Positions 30,551 to 41,414 of a stretch of DNA of 64,000 nucleotides are shown in pieces. The first letter of the stretch is position 1; every line of letters begins with the position of its first letter. A model generated the notes under the pieces. That model had not been told where the DNA came from and did no database searches. It was given only the letters and a program-made list of their open reading frames with translations. Both the position numbers and the translations under genes were made by a program. Origin of the DNA: Steinernema hermaphroditum (Eukaryota > Nematoda > Chromadorea > Rhabditida > Steinernematidae); contig CM059622.1 in NCBI GenBank assembly GCA_030435675.1, forward strand, positions 2,542,001 through 2,606,000, read 5' to 3'.

Positions 30551-31541
30551 TTGACTGGAGAAGTGAGGATGTGGGAGGTAAGGGATAGGCAGGCCAAAAC
30601 CCTTCTCCCGCTTATTAAAGACAACTGCGCTCCGGGAACTATAATTATTAGCGATGGCTGGCGTGCTTACTACAAAATTGAAGAGCTGGGGCGGAATTTC
30701 CAAAGACACTGGGTAAACCATAAACTACGATTTGTGGACCCCAACGACCGCGCGATCCACACCCAAGGGATCAGAGCAACATGGGGGGCCATCAAATCTG
30801 CAATGCGCCACCTCCGCGGGACGTCAAAAGATAAGTGTAAGGATGTGAGGACACCTCGACCATTAATTTTCCTCTGTTCCCCTTTTGCCCTCATTTCGCA
30901 ACTCGAACAGCCCAAACATCCACATTCCTATGCGCCAGTGAGATGGCGCATAGCGATAAGAACAGATCACGGCTGGGAGCGCGGCTGACCGATCAGCTGA
31001 GGAGGCGGCCCCACACTTCCGGTGAAGGGCAATAAAAGAGCTGACACAATGCTCTCGACAGAACTGGTCTGGACGAGTCCTAGCAACGACACGTCTTCTT
31101 AAGTTTGAAAGTTACTTATATGAATATGCATTCCGTCGATCCCACAATCGACGTCGGACTTTTGAACACACCCTTATGGAAATGCGCTTGATGAGAGAGG
31201 GTCTCGCGGCTAACAAGGATTTTTGGGATTGGAAGTTCCCTGAAATTGAGATAGAGGATTCCGACACAGAAACTGTGCTGTTGTCACAAAGTCAGAGAAT
31301 TGTTGACCTTGATAACCTTGATGCCCCCACATCCTCGTCCTTCCAACAGTCTTCCTCCTCCCGAAACCAGCCGTCGTCTGCACGAGCCCATTCACCATCT
31401 TTCCAATCGTCGTCACCGTCGCCTCCTCGTTCCTCAGTTCAATCTCAGTCCCAAAGGCAGCTCCGACCAAGACAAGGACATCGCACCAGGACCTCAAACA
31501 GTCCCAGCCCCCTCCGCAAGAAAAACCGCAAAAATCCGTAA
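30551..31541 (+). pseudogene. Merlin/IS1595-like (ISXO2) transposase, partial, two exons
   Basis: Two exons are proposed, 30551-30836 and 31084-31541, with a 247-bp GT-AG intron joined in phase 1. The first encodes an ISXO2-like DDE domain: WEVRDRQAKTLLPLIK, GTIIISDGWRAY (catalytic Asp), NHKLRFVDPNDRAIHTQGI and TWGAIKSAMRHLRG. The second gives LLKFESYLYEYAFRR and a family-like C-terminal helix, then a long Ser/Pro/Gln-rich tail ending RKKNRKNP. The usual acidic residue after HT-x-x-I is Arg here (GIRATW), which may disable catalysis. The N-terminal zinc-ribbon/first catalytic part is missing. Terminal repeats were not found. Confidence 0.7.
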
Positions 31542-32407
31542 TATAATGTCTGTACTCAATAATGACCTGCTTTGTGATTACCACTAGTTTCAACATTAGC
31601 GTAACGTGTTTCCTTGTAATCCTGAGCCTATGACTGCTCAGTCCATCCCGGTCCCATTCGGCCCAACCTTCTGTCACAGAAACCTTTAAGATCCAAGCAA
31701 ATGCGATGCTGCTGCGATCTTCAAGAATTCAAGAATTAACTCGAAGGTACGCCGAAGGTACGTCCAAGGCTAACCGAAGCCTAACCGAAGACTCGACTAA
31801 CCGAAGATACAAATGATTTGTTGGCTTTTAACCTCTAATTTGGTTGTTTATTCGGCTCTTTTCTCTGTGGAAACCCCTTACACTTTGAAAACATGACATA
31901 ATTTTTATTAAATATTGGGTTGGGGAATAAGTTCGTGCGGTTTTTTTTTTGTCGATTGAAAAACGATCTTTTGTGCAATAACAGTAACAAGGCTTACAAG
32001 AGATACAAGAGATAAGACGTAAACAGGGCACATGATTTGAGAACGGGTGGAATGGAGCGGTGGAGTGTAGACATAGACAGGGTCAGTTTCAGACATCAAG
32101 AACAAATCAGACAGGAAGCAGTTTCAGACAGCAGGGTCAGATCAGACAGGAAGCGTAAAGCTTGAAAGCATTGTACATTTCGCATGGTAAAAAAAGCAAA
32201 AGTATTGAACATAAAGCAACCTAGACGTGAGTGGCTAGTGTTCAGCGCTAATTTGCTGCCTAATTAATTGTAATAAAAAATAAAATAATAAAAAAAGAAA
32301 TGCCAGCCCTTGCGTCCCTTTTTTGCAGATCAGAAAAGCATAGCATTTGGTAAAAATCGCCTGAATTTAGACAGTGAACGTCGCCAAACAGCACCAGATT
32401 TGCAGCG
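31542..32407. other. Intergenic with solo mariner end
   Basis: No gene. A solo mariner-like end lies at 31907-31945 (TATTGGGTTGGGGAATAAGT), and a short AGACAGGAAGC motif is repeated at 32110-32155. The right end carries the 5' flank of family copy 2; the string ACAGTGAACGTCG at 32378 is shared with the flank of copy 3 near 59103. Confidence 0.5.
31907..31945 (+). repeat. Solo mariner-like terminal repeat
   Basis: TATTGGGTTGGGGAATAAGT followed by GTGCGG and a run of T, matching 28535-28562 in inverse orientation. No element body was recognised to its right. Confidence 0.6.
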
Positions 32408-33286
32408 ATGGAGAGCGTGCCAGTGGCGTTTGTTGACCACCTCGCCGAACTGTTGGGGAAAATCACGCTCGATAAGTGTGCCAATAGGTTCGCAAATGTG
32501 GTGTGGGAGCGCACTCTGCAGTTGCACAAGACAAACAGGTGGACGATGGACTTGTACATAACGAAGAGCTCGGACGGATGGAATGTATTATTTCGTTCCT
32601 ATTTTCGTAGGACACTATGCTCGAACACATGGGAGGAGGCACGTACTTTCGACCGCCGATTCACGCGCATAACTAGATGTCAGTTGTATAAACCCTTCCG
32701 ACGAACTAGCGACGATTTTCTCGTTTCCACGGATGAACTGCCCAAGATCGCTCAATGCTTTCGCCTTAATTCCGCACCGTCCCAGCATATTGTAGTTGAT
32801 AAGCGCAACAAGCTAGAAGAGTACGAGATCGTCCTTGATCTTCTAGCTGGTGTCCGCTTCCGTGCTCCGCTCATCAGAGTGCTCAACCAGTACTCTCACA
32901 ATTTCTTTTCACAACAAGCAACAAATATTCGGCGATTGACTTTGAAGGAAGTGGATAGATCAGAGGATTACGAACTGCTTGTGAAACTGATCGCTATGGA
33001 AAACCTCGAACGGTGCGATATACGCAACATCGGCAGCAAATTAAACTTTATCGCTGTAGAGGCCTGCGTGGAGAAATGGAAAGTCAACGAGCAGTTTGGT
33101 TTTTATCTGTCTTCATCCGGCGCCTACAGTAAACAGGAAATCGAGCCGCTGTTCGGAGAGGCTGATGAAGACGGCTACTACGCCCTCATCGTGGAAGGTC
33201 GCACGTCTCGTTATGTCGCACTGCAACTCGATCTACCATGGCGGAAGGAGCGCTGCATATCTTGCGGAACGTGCAGATTCGAGTGA
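32408..33286 (+). CDS. Unknown multicopy family, copy 2 (full length, 292 aa)
   Basis: A single-exon frame of 292 residues beginning MESVPVAFVDHLAELLGK. I do not recognise the family. The first ~70 residues (LDKCANRFANVVWERTLQL, NRWTMDLYIT) form a small module also present in copy 3; the rest (DFLVSTDELPKIAQCF, LIRVLNQYSHNF, RSEDYELLVKLIAMENLE, EADEDGYYALIVEG) is shared by all three copies. There is no signal peptide or membrane segment. Residues near the C terminus include a CxxC (CISCGTC). It sits among transposable elements and shares 3' flank GGACGTCYGAAACGCAGATA with the other copies, so duplication carried flanking DNA. Nematode genomes hold many lineage-specific F-box-like paralogues, and this could be one, but I cannot show it. 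Confidence 0.7.
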   Translation: MESVPVAFVDHLAELLGKITLDKCANRFANVVWERTLQLHKTNRWTMDLYITKSSDGWNVLFRSYFRRTLCSNTWEEARTFDRRFTRITRCQLYKPFRRTSDDFLVSTDELPKIAQCFRLNSAPSQHIVVDKRNKLEEYEIVLDLLAGVRFRAPLIRVLNQYSHNFFSQQATNIRRLTLKEVDRSEDYELLVKLIAMENLERCDIRNIGSKLNFIAVEACVEKWKVNEQFGFYLSSSGAYSKQEIEPLFGEADEDGYYALIVEGRTSRYVALQLDLPWRKERCISCGTCRFE

Positions 33287-33539
33287 AGGACGTCTGAAAC
33301 GCAGATACGACAAGCATGGTAAATCTGTCCTTATTTTTAAGATAATTTTCTGCCTAATAAATTTTTACGGATAGTTGTGGACTATACGTGCATATACATA
33401 TTGTTGTAAGAGACATGATGGTGAGTTGTTTCTTGTCAGTTATGCGGGCTGACAATCGCTTGTCTGCAATCGCCTAATAACAGACCTACTCCAACCTTGT
33501 TATCGATGTTACCGTAGACGTGTAGATCAGTGGAGTCTC

Positions 33540-35655
33540 ATTTGTGTAGCGGTGGAGAGCGGTCGGTTATCCCCCTCTCCTCCGGGTTTTGAGCGGTCGG
33601 TCACCCCCCTCAGCCCCCACTGCCAGCGGACCCCGTGGCCCAGAAGCCTTGGAACAGCAGGGTCACGAATGTTCCAACCAAAAGAAGCCGCCCGACTCGC
33701 AATTGGGACCCTGAACGTGCACCGTCCGTCGTCAGCGGACCGTCTGGTGGAGCTCCAACACAAACTTCAAGGGATCAAGATCGACGTCCTCGCGCTGACT
33801 GAACTGTGCTGGAGAGGAACAGGATGCCTTGATCTGAGTGATTCTGAGTTCCGCTTCTACTACGCGGGACCAGATGACAGTCACGGTGTCTCCGGAACAG
33901 GATTCCTTGTCAGCCACCGAGCGCAACAGTTCGTAGAAGCCGTCCGACCGCTATCATCGAGAATCTCCATGCTGGATTTGAAGTTCGGGCGACAACTGCT
34001 GCGACTATACGCCGTGTACGCGCCCCCATCGACCGCATCCAGCAGAGAAACCGAAGACGACAGCGAGGAAAACGAAGAAGATGAATTCGACAGCCTCTTG
34101 GACACCCTCCGCTCAGAACTAGGGTCTGTTGATATGCCTGGTTGGGAAAGGTGTGCCACCAGTTCCCGATGGGATGCAGTCGCGCCAAGATTACGGGTGT
34201 ATCCTGTTCTGCTCGGAGACTTCAATGCGAAACTGGGAAGAAGAGAAGACGGAGAAGAAGCGCTTGGGAAGTTTGGATACGGCGAGCGAAATGAACGCGG
34301 ACAAAGACTTCTGGAACTCTGCGAGGAACAACATCTTAGAGCGGTGAACTCCTACTTCAAGGCGAGACCTGGAAGGAAATGGACCTGGATGTCCCCGGAT
34401 ACACGTACGAAGAACTGCATTGATTTCGTACTTGCTTCCAGACTTATCCGGTTCCAGTCGGCGACTGTCCTCGGATCCCACAACGCCTGCTCCGATCACC
34501 GCCTCGTCCGAGCGACCATCCAGAAGCCGAGCCGGGAAGCTCTCCGACACGAAAAAAAGAAGCCGAAGGAAAGACATCGATTAAATCGGGATCTTTACCG
34601 GATGGCTCTCAACACCGCGCCTCCCGTGTCATCCTCATCAACACCGTCTAGTGGATATGCGAATCTAACGAAGAGCATCCACGAAGCCGCCGAATTCGCC
34701 AGAGAAGACATAAGAAGATCGCCTCGACTTTCGCCGAACACCGAAGATCTCCTGAAGCAGCGCCGTGTCCTCAAGAACCGACGATCTACCGCAACCGACC
34801 GTTTCACAGAATTAAACAAGATGGTCCGCCAAGAAATCCAGAAGAACCTCGTGAAGCACCACCAACGCCTCGTCGAAGAAGCGGTCAGAAGCAATCGAGG
34901 ACTACGAACTGTAAGAAGAGAAGCAGAAACTGGCCGACGAAGACTCATCCGGCTCCGCGACAAGGACGGAAACGTCTGCACGACAACGATGGATCTTCAA
35001 CAAACGGTAAAGGACTTCTATGAGTCCCTCTACGCCTCCACCGTCAGAGTCGAATGCAACGAGCCCGAGCCCGCCGAAGAATGTCCAGCTCTGATGCGAA
35101 ATGAAGTAGAAGAAGCGCTGCGGAAGATGAGAAGCAGAACTGCGCCCGGAATCGACAAGATCACCGTCGAAATGTTGAAGCTGGGAAAGGAAGTTCTCGT
35201 CCCGGAGCTAACGAAGCTGTTCAACACCTACCTGCAAACCAGCTCGTTACCGGAGAAGATGTGTGACTCGTCGACGATTCTCTGACCCGATGGATCTACA
35301 GAACTACCGGCCGATCTCGTCCTCTCCTGTGTTTACAAGTTGCTCACGAAAGTGCTCAATCAGCGCATTTGGACTCGGCGCAACCAGTGGAGCAAGCAGG
35401 AATCCGGAAAAACTTCTCCACCACCGATCATATTCATGCAGTCAACGAGCTGGTGGAGCGATCGCGCGAATACCGACTCCCGCTCTTCATCATCTTCGTC
35501 GATTATGAGAAGGCATTCGACAGCGTGGAAACGAATGCAGTGTGAACGACCATCCAGCAACAAGGAGTTCCTGTGAAGATCATCAAGCTCCTGCAGAAGA
35601 TTTACCGCGAAGCCAGGTCTCTCGTCAACATTGCTGTGATGCCGGATCAGTGATG
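33540..35655 (+). mobile_element. Non-LTR retrotransposon with endonuclease, 3'-truncated
   Basis: The element contains a full apurinic-type endonuclease and the first part of the reverse transcriptase, then ends before the catalytic YADD motif. Homology stops soon after a segment around 35600-35650, followed by unrelated sequence. Loss of the 3' half is unusual for a LINE, which normally loses the 5' end, so a later deletion or another insertion is likely. No target duplication was identified. Confidence 0.8.
33669..35655 (+). pseudogene. LINE endonuclease-reverse transcriptase, broken
   Basis: The ATG at 33669 (MFQPKEAARLAIGTLNV) opens an intact frame to 35285. The endonuclease shows the GTLNV start, ALTELCW (catalytic Glu), LLGDFNAKLG, KNCIDFVLAS and CSDHRLVRA. 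A basic coiled region and DFYESLYAS lead to the RT fingers (RTAPGIDKITVEML). After 35270 the frame shifts (DLQNYRPIS follows in another frame), then FVDYEKAFDSVE (RT motif A) appears followed by a TGA where the family has a codon for Trp. At least two frame changes and one stop make it inactive. The in-frame stretch before 33669 begins with a GTG and is less likely to be the start. Confidence 0.85.
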
Positions 35656-35788
35656 CCGATCGAGTTTGAAATCCCGAATCCGAACCAAAGAGTCCGGACT
35701 CGTTTTCGGACTCATCGCCATCACTGCTTGGAACTGTTTTTATTGTGAAAGCTTCCGTATGATTACAAAGGGGAGGTGGAGGATCACT

Positions 35789-35867
35789 GCCATGATAGCT
35801 CAGTTGGGAGAGCGTTAGACTGAAGATCTAAAAGTCGCCGGTAAAAGTTCGATCCCGGCTCGTGGCA
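35789..35867 (+). tRNA. tRNA-Phe (GAA) with 6-nt insertion in T arm
   Basis: Acceptor GCCATGA pairs with TCGTGGC, the D arm is TAGCTCAGTTGGGAGAGC, and the anticodon arm TTAGA-CTGAAGA-TCTAA gives GAA. The T stem GCCGG/CCGGC is intact, but TAAAAG is inserted between GCCGG and TTCGATC, enlarging the T loop from 7 to 13 nt. At 79 nt it is six longer than a normal tRNA-Phe. The B box word is shifted but present. It may be transcribed but is unlikely to make a normal tRNA. Confidence 0.75.
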
Positions 35868-36769
35868 TTTTTATGCCGACGCATACTTTATATTTGTACA
35901 TTGCACCCACTTCGAGCTCGCCGTCATAACCTCTCTCACTCGGATGGTTCTAGTCGTTTCCAAATTCCAGTTTAAATATGCATCTGCAAGTCTCTATCAA
36001 CAGACAAATGTGCGTATCTTTGTCATTTTTTCTACTTCTACGATCCAGTCTTTGGTCTAGTCCGTTGTGTGAAATGCCCACTATTTGATACAAAACATCA
36101 TTTGAGTCTCATTTTAAGAGTCTCATTTACAAATTGAGACCCTTTGAGGAAGATAGCGCACCATAAAAAGCAATACGTGATAGGATGCTCGCCAAAACAG
36201 GAATAAACGTCTTCAAACAATGAAGATACGTAGATAGCTGCTGCAACGCGGTGAAATCCTCAGCGATACGACGATAATAAATGGTGCGGATCTTGCTCCA
36301 AGCACCATGACGAAATACAAAGGTCACACAACAATGAGACGGCTTCACAAAAGACGACGACGACAACAACAAGTTGAATTGCGGACACTGGTCGCGCAAG
36401 ATACAATAAACAACAACGGTGCTTATCTTTTCACTCTTTATGAATTGTCCCTCTGGACTGCACCAAACAATCACAATGAATCTACAGTGATTCAAACAAA
36501 GATACAACGATCTAATGATCGAACAACAAGTTCGAACACACTCTGCCGACTTGGATTTCGTCGTCGCTTCAGCAAGACGCGAACAGCTCCGCAGCAGATC
36601 TTCACGCTGCAGCCGGCAGAATGTTCTCGAATCCGTTGACGGTGGAAATCGTTTCAAGACCAGGCTGACGCAATCTGGGCGGCGCTTCGTAGACATCAGA
36701 CGTTCAGCTTGGACTCATCGTACACGGCGTGTCAGGGCAGACATTTTTGCGTCCGTGGCGAAAGCCACA

Positions 36770-37480
36770 CCATAGAAATGGATAAACTTTCTCAAGTCGC
36801 ATCCAATCTGCTCCAGATGGGTCGCAAAATGCTCAGCAGTGAATTTCCTATCTATTCACCTGTTGGATTTTGCAAATTCAACTTCTACGCGGAGAAATGG
36901 GTACAAGATGTGCCAGGGCGGATATTGTTGGCTCCCGCGACGAAGTAAAAGTCGGACGTCGCTTCCGATTAGAAAGCTTGAAGAAGCCTTGTAACTTCTG
37001 GCCGGCTACAGATATTTCGTCCTTTCTATGCGCAAAATGCTCGCCACACTCTAATGCACGATATGCGCCAAAGATATCCCGATTTGATGCCTTCTTCGCG
37101 GAGAAATGTACGATTCATGACAATAAACTCCTAAAACGCCTATCGCCAAAATGGCACTCCGTAGAAATGTATCTCCTCTCTCAATTCGCGATGGATCTCA
37201 GTGAATCGGGTCGCAAAATGCTCAGCAGAGGATTTGCTATCGATTCACCTGTTGAATTTTGAAAATTCGACTTCCTCGCAGAGAAAAGTACGTTTGTTAT
37301 CCGGGAAGGGCCAAAATCGGCCATTTTTGAGCCAAAATGGCACTCCGTAGAAATGTATCTCCTCTCTCAATTTGCGATGGATCTCAGCGAGTCGGGTCGC
37401 AAAATGTTCAGCAGAGGATTTGCTATCGATTCACCTGTTGAATTTTGGAAATTCGACTTCTGTGCGGAGAAATCTGCATT
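36770..37480. repeat. Satellite-like tandem array, ~190-bp unit
   Basis: Two close copies (37151-37290 and 37337-37475) lie 186 bp apart, sharing ATGTATCTCCTCTCTCAATT, GGGTCGCAAAATG and GATTCACCTGTTGAATTTTG. A diverged copy occupies 36779-36905 and traces of another (GCGCAAAATGCTC, CGCGGAGAAATGTACG) lie between. All would fit a period near 190 bp. Each copy is open in one frame (LLSQFAMDLSESGRKM), perhaps by chance. Confidence 0.75.
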
Positions 37481-38001
37481 TTGGTGCTCAAAAAGAAAGA
37501 AACTGAGAACATTTTTTGTGGTGTTGCCACGATAGCGCGGACGCTTTTCTGTCTCGGCTTCAATGGCGCTGACACGCCGTGCGTAGACATCGTACGCCTA
37601 CATTTCGGTATAGAAATTTTTGTGGGAACAACACGTAAAAGAGAATGTTTAGAAATCCGGTAAGGTGGACGATCACCGGCCCTCCCCATCAAGAGAACCC
37701 TTTAGTCTTCTGAAACCGAGGGACAAAAGATGAGCCCGCTCACCCGCCATCATGAGGGTTCTCCACCACTGAACCGCCAGTTCATGGTGCATCGTCCGAA
37801 TCCTGTCGATTCCCGGCCGGGGAGTAACATTTTTCTTCTTACATCCTGCATATTCATAACTTCTAGTGTATTTTTTTTACGCCAAACGGCTACTTTAAAT
37901 GTTCGCTGGTCCGTGTCTATCGATCCCCCATTCCCCAAACCAGTTCCCCAGCCCTAACCACATCATTCGCTTCCAGACAAACTCCGCTATGCAAAAACAG
38001 A

Positions 38002-39345
38002 ATGGACGACTATCATGACGAGCGCTCGTTCCTCTGCGGCTACCGACGATGTCGCGGCTACGGCAGCACCAACGACCTGAACTCGCCCTCAACCTCGACA
38101 CTCAAGTACAGCGAACTCGTGCGCCACGAGGTCTCTCCACAGGACACCCTCCGTGGCATCGTCGTGCGCTACTCGAGCAACATGTATAGTCGGATTAAAA
38201 AATTGCTGACATTTTTTCGATTTGGTCCCACAACGTTTTTTTTGCGCGCGCCACGCCATCTTCGTGTGTGGTACTGCATTTTACAATGGGAAATGCAAAT
38301 CGTCTGCATGTTTGGACACTTTTGACGGGGATATCACGCGAATCTCAAAATTCTACAAGCAAATCAGTATTGCCTGGTTAATTGCGAGTCGATTGAGCCC
38401 AAAATTGTCGAAATTGAACGCGTGCACAAGAAGTTATTCACATTTTCATCGCCAGATGCCGCGATATCAATGCACAAACCATGGTTTTGTGGTGTTTCGC
38501 CGGTTTGTTTTGGAGGTTTCGCAGAAATATGGGTTGGGGCTACACAGGACGAGTCGAGAACTGTCCTGATCGAGAAATTTGGGAAACTATTTTGGCACGA
38601 GATTCTTTCATATCACGGTTCGTCGACGAGGGGAATAGGGGGTTAGGAGTGGAACTGTCGTAACTTCCGCTATACTACTGTGATCTCAATCCGATAAAGA
38701 TGTTCTGTACCGGGGAAAACTCCAAAAGAAACCGCAAAACACCGCAAAACCATGGTTTGTGCATTGATATCGCGGCATCTGGCGATGAAAATGTGAATAA
38801 CTTCTTGTACACGCGTTCAATTTCGACAATTTTGGGCTCAATCGACTCGCAATTAACCAGGCAATACTGATTTGCTTGTAGAATTTTGAGATTCGTGTGA
38901 TATCCCCATCAGAAGTGTTCAAACATGAAGACGATTTGCATTTCCCATTGTAAAATGCAGTACCACACACGAAGATGGCGTGGCGCACGCAAAAAAAGCG
39001 TTGTGGGACCAAATCGAAAAAATGTCAGCAATTTTTTAATCCGACTATACGAGCTGAAGAGGATCAACCGACTCTGGTCCGACGAGAGTCTCCACTGCAA
39101 GACGCACGTCTTCGTCCCATCCCTCTTTACAGTCAGTCTGAAAACGGGAATACGGTAGGAGGCACGCCGCCGGTGGGCACGCCGAAGACGCCACAGAAGC
39201 GCAGCGAGACGCCTGGCGCGAAGAAACGCGGACCGCTCAAGGACATCGAGTCGATGAAGGAGATCTTCGACGTATCGACTCCAACATGAAGGTGACGAAG
39301 AAGCAAGTGAGACGAATGGAGAAATCCTTCGACGCCGCCGACTGA
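38002..39345 (+). pseudogene. LysM-domain protein (LYSMD1/2-like), split by palindromic element
   Basis: The first part (38002-38184) encodes MDDYHDERSF and the start of a LysM domain, HEVSPQDTLRGIVVRYSSNM. The domain resumes at 39048 with ELKRINRLWSDESLHCKTHVFVP, so the 861-bp element at 38187-39047 sits inside it. Removing the element and one TA copy restores ATG-TAC-GAG in frame. The remaining C-terminal part needs two single-base shifts, near 39116-39120 (giving IPLYSQSENG) and near 39270 (giving RIDSNMKVTKKQVRRME before the stop at 39343-39345). LYSMD1/2-type proteins are small intracellular proteins of unclear role. Either the gene is dead or the two shifts are assembly errors. AATAAA lies near 39417. 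Confidence 0.75.
38187..39047. mobile_element. Palindromic TA-flanked element (mariner/Tc1-type MITE) inside LysM gene
   Basis: An 861-bp insertion flanked by TA (38185-38186 and 39048-39049). Inverted arms of about 310 bp begin TAGTCGGATTAAAAAATTGC and end in the exact inverse. Arms share GGTCCCACAACG, TGGTACTGCATTTTACAATG, CGCGAATCTCAAAATTCTAC and more. The unpaired centre (~38510-38735) has no recognisable transposase. The TA duplication suggests movement by a Tc1/mariner-type transposase. Confidence 0.9.
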
Positions 39346-39440
39346 TCTCCCCACGTGCGCCTCAAGTGCTTTCTAGAGTTTTAATTTGGTCACGTTGTGT
39401 GTGTACAAAAACAGAAAATAAAAATTTCGCAAAATAATAA

Positions 39441-41080
39441 TTAGCGTTCCGCAGGGAAGTACGTCTTCTCGCCGTTGATGGTGGCGCACCGACAGAAGCG
39501 GAGCAGTACTTGGCCTTTCGCCTTGCTAGAGGCACATATGTCGTCAAGGTACGGCTCCACTTCGGAGTACTTCCACGGCGACTTCAGACTGAACAACAGT
39601 TGGAATCTGGAATAGACACGTAAGTAAATTGTCTAGACATCTATGGCGAAGCGAGCTAGACCGCTTCACTAGTAAGATAGACATTCTGCAGCGGGCAAAA
39701 CAGTCTGTATTTGCAACTACGCCGGTCTGCTGCACGTTTCGAAGCGGTCTAGCTCACTGTACAATTCCAAACACACCTACCTATCCTTCAAATTCTCTGG
39801 AAGATCTTCGACGGCTAAATATTGTACAGTCTTCCCAGTGGTCATCGTCTCCGTCACGAGTGCCATTCCACGAAGGTACTCGTACTTCAGCTCCATCGGC
39901 ACCGGCAACAACTTCTCAACGAGTTGCTCGAAATGTTCCAAATTGAATTGCACCGTCGTTCTGAGAAGTTGTGACGACTTTGAACGACAAATCTGGCATT
40001 CATCGAGCGCATAGACGCCATCTTCGCCGTCCTTCGGCTTGCACTGATCTCGCAGGAACCATTCAATGGCTTGGTCGCAGATATGCGTTGGGAGACGGTT
40101 TCTGAGTGCGTCGAAAGTCACTCCATCAACGTTGACATCGGCTACGTCACGTTCATCGCACAGATCAGTGATTTCGTTGATGAGACGATCACGATAGTCG
40201 GAAGAGAGCCACCGGAAAACGCCTTGGACCTCAACAGTTGGCTGGGACAGAAGCGACTCTTTCAGCTGCTTCTCGCTCATCTGCACGTGGTCGAGCAAAT
40301 ACTCCCAGGTGTGCTTCTTAGTCGTTGATTCGATCGTTTCTTCCCAGTGCAGTTCGTCTTCGCGGAGGATATCTTTGAGGCGATTCATCGAGAGGTGCTC
40401 GATTTCCGTCAGTTCCCAGAAGATGTTACGTACCTTGGATAGACATGACAAGCAAAGAGCATGCTTTGATACCTACCGGGCAAAGTTTTAGTTGAACATC
40501 ACCCTCCGTAAGTCCCGAAGCAAGGGACAGTCCGTCGGCGAAGATCATGGAGTTGGATATCTCGGCTTCTTTAATCAGAAACGTCCGATCTTCGGTACAC
40601 AACACGGGCTGGTCATCATGATCGCCGCGAAGAACAAAGCTGAACGAAAACGGCGATTAAACTCGGCAGAAATAGAACAAAATGTCAGTTTTAGACATGA
40701 ATGAGACACAGCTTTGCAGACTTAGACCGCTACCAGGGCCAAAATCTGCTAGGCGAGACAAAGTCACAAAATAGTTCTAGAAGAGGGACTTACTTCTCGC
40801 CTCGCTCGAACTTATCGGCGAGATCCTTCGGCAACTCCACTAGCTTGTAGTCCACGGGCACCGCGTTCTCGTCGAAGAAGATCTGCTGGATCGTCGGCTC
40901 CACTCGGTCCAGCTCCTTGGCCAGCGTGAAGAACTCTTTGACGCGGTCGACGTTGTCCAGCAGATTCGAAGTGTCGTCCAAATCGATCTCCGTGGCCTGG
41001 GGCGCTCCCGGCATCGCCGCATCTTGAGACGACAGCTGCGAAGCCTTCTTAGCTGGTCGGCGCACGATGAATCGGTCCAT
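39441..41080 (-). CDS. DSCC1: Sister chromatid cohesion protein DCC1 (DSCC1)
   Basis: Four exons (40794-41080, 40477-40639, 39781-40433, 39441-39606) join in phase to 422 residues; the human protein has 393. DCC1 with CTF18 and CTF8 forms an alternative RFC clamp loader that acts on PCNA at replication forks and promotes cohesion. Family words in order: DYKLVELPKDLADKFERGE, FVLRGDHDDQPVLC (hallmark), KEAEISNSM, the linker, GVFRWLSSDYRDRLI, YLRGMALVTE, AVEDLPENL, LLFSLKSPWKYSEVEPYLDD and GEKTYFPAER at the C terminus. Introns are 174, 43 and 154 bp; the two longer ones are dense in AGAC/GTCT. The start was set at MDRFIVRRP; an earlier in-frame ATG extends into a repeat and is less likely. Confidence 0.9.
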
Positions 41081-41190
41081 TTCGATGGAATCTGCAGGGC
41101 GAACGACAACGAAGTCATTTGACCCGATTTCCCGCAAAACGATTTTCGTGGCGGGACCGCTGTGAAAACACATGATTAAATGCAACAACG

Positions 41191-41414
41191 GTGAGCTTCT
41201 TTCTCTGCTTTCTCTGTCGCAGACACATCGCACCGCTCCCCACAGACAGTTTCTTCTGCATGGGGTCTGTTTCCCAAAACAGGTCCCCAGTCTCTGGAGT
41301 GGACGCAGTTAACCGTGAAATTCTTTCGCCTTTTACTAAAGAATTCCGTGCGTCGACTCACTTTATGAGTTTATCTCAATTTTTGGACTCCCAACCGCAA
41401 GGAAGGGATAATAA
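41191..41414. repeat. Dispersed repeat H, copy A
   Basis: Contains TCTCTGTCGCAGACACATCG, GGTCTGT, CAGTCTCTGGAGT, then TTCTTTCGCCTTTTACTAAAG (a small hairpin ATTCTTT/AAAGAAT), GTGCGTCGACTC, TTTATGAGTTTATCTC and CGCAAGGAAGGGATAATA at its end. Copies B (42512-42815) and C (50697-51495, split) have the same order. No coding role seen. It lies between the divergent DSCC1 and ACAD10 starts. Confidence 0.8.

Larger units (their letters stand above)
35656..38001. other. Intergenic 2.3 kb with tRNA-Phe-like gene and tandem array
   Basis: Holds the tRNA-Phe-like gene (35789-35867) and the ~190-bp tandem array (36770-37480). Otherwise no gene was recognised; open frames on both strands near 36130-36700 have no domain features. 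The last 60 bp may hold the LysM gene promoter. Confidence 0.5.

Noticed and set aside
29660..30721. A 353-residue minus-strand gene
   Set aside because: Only the 3' 216 codons match the family; the rest is antisense to a transposase exon and to unrelated sequence.
28535..31945. Two matching mariner-like ends (TATTGGGTTGGGGAATAAGT) in inverse orientation as ends of one 3.4-kb element
   Set aside because: Their outer edges face towards each other, so they cannot be the two termini of the sequence between them.
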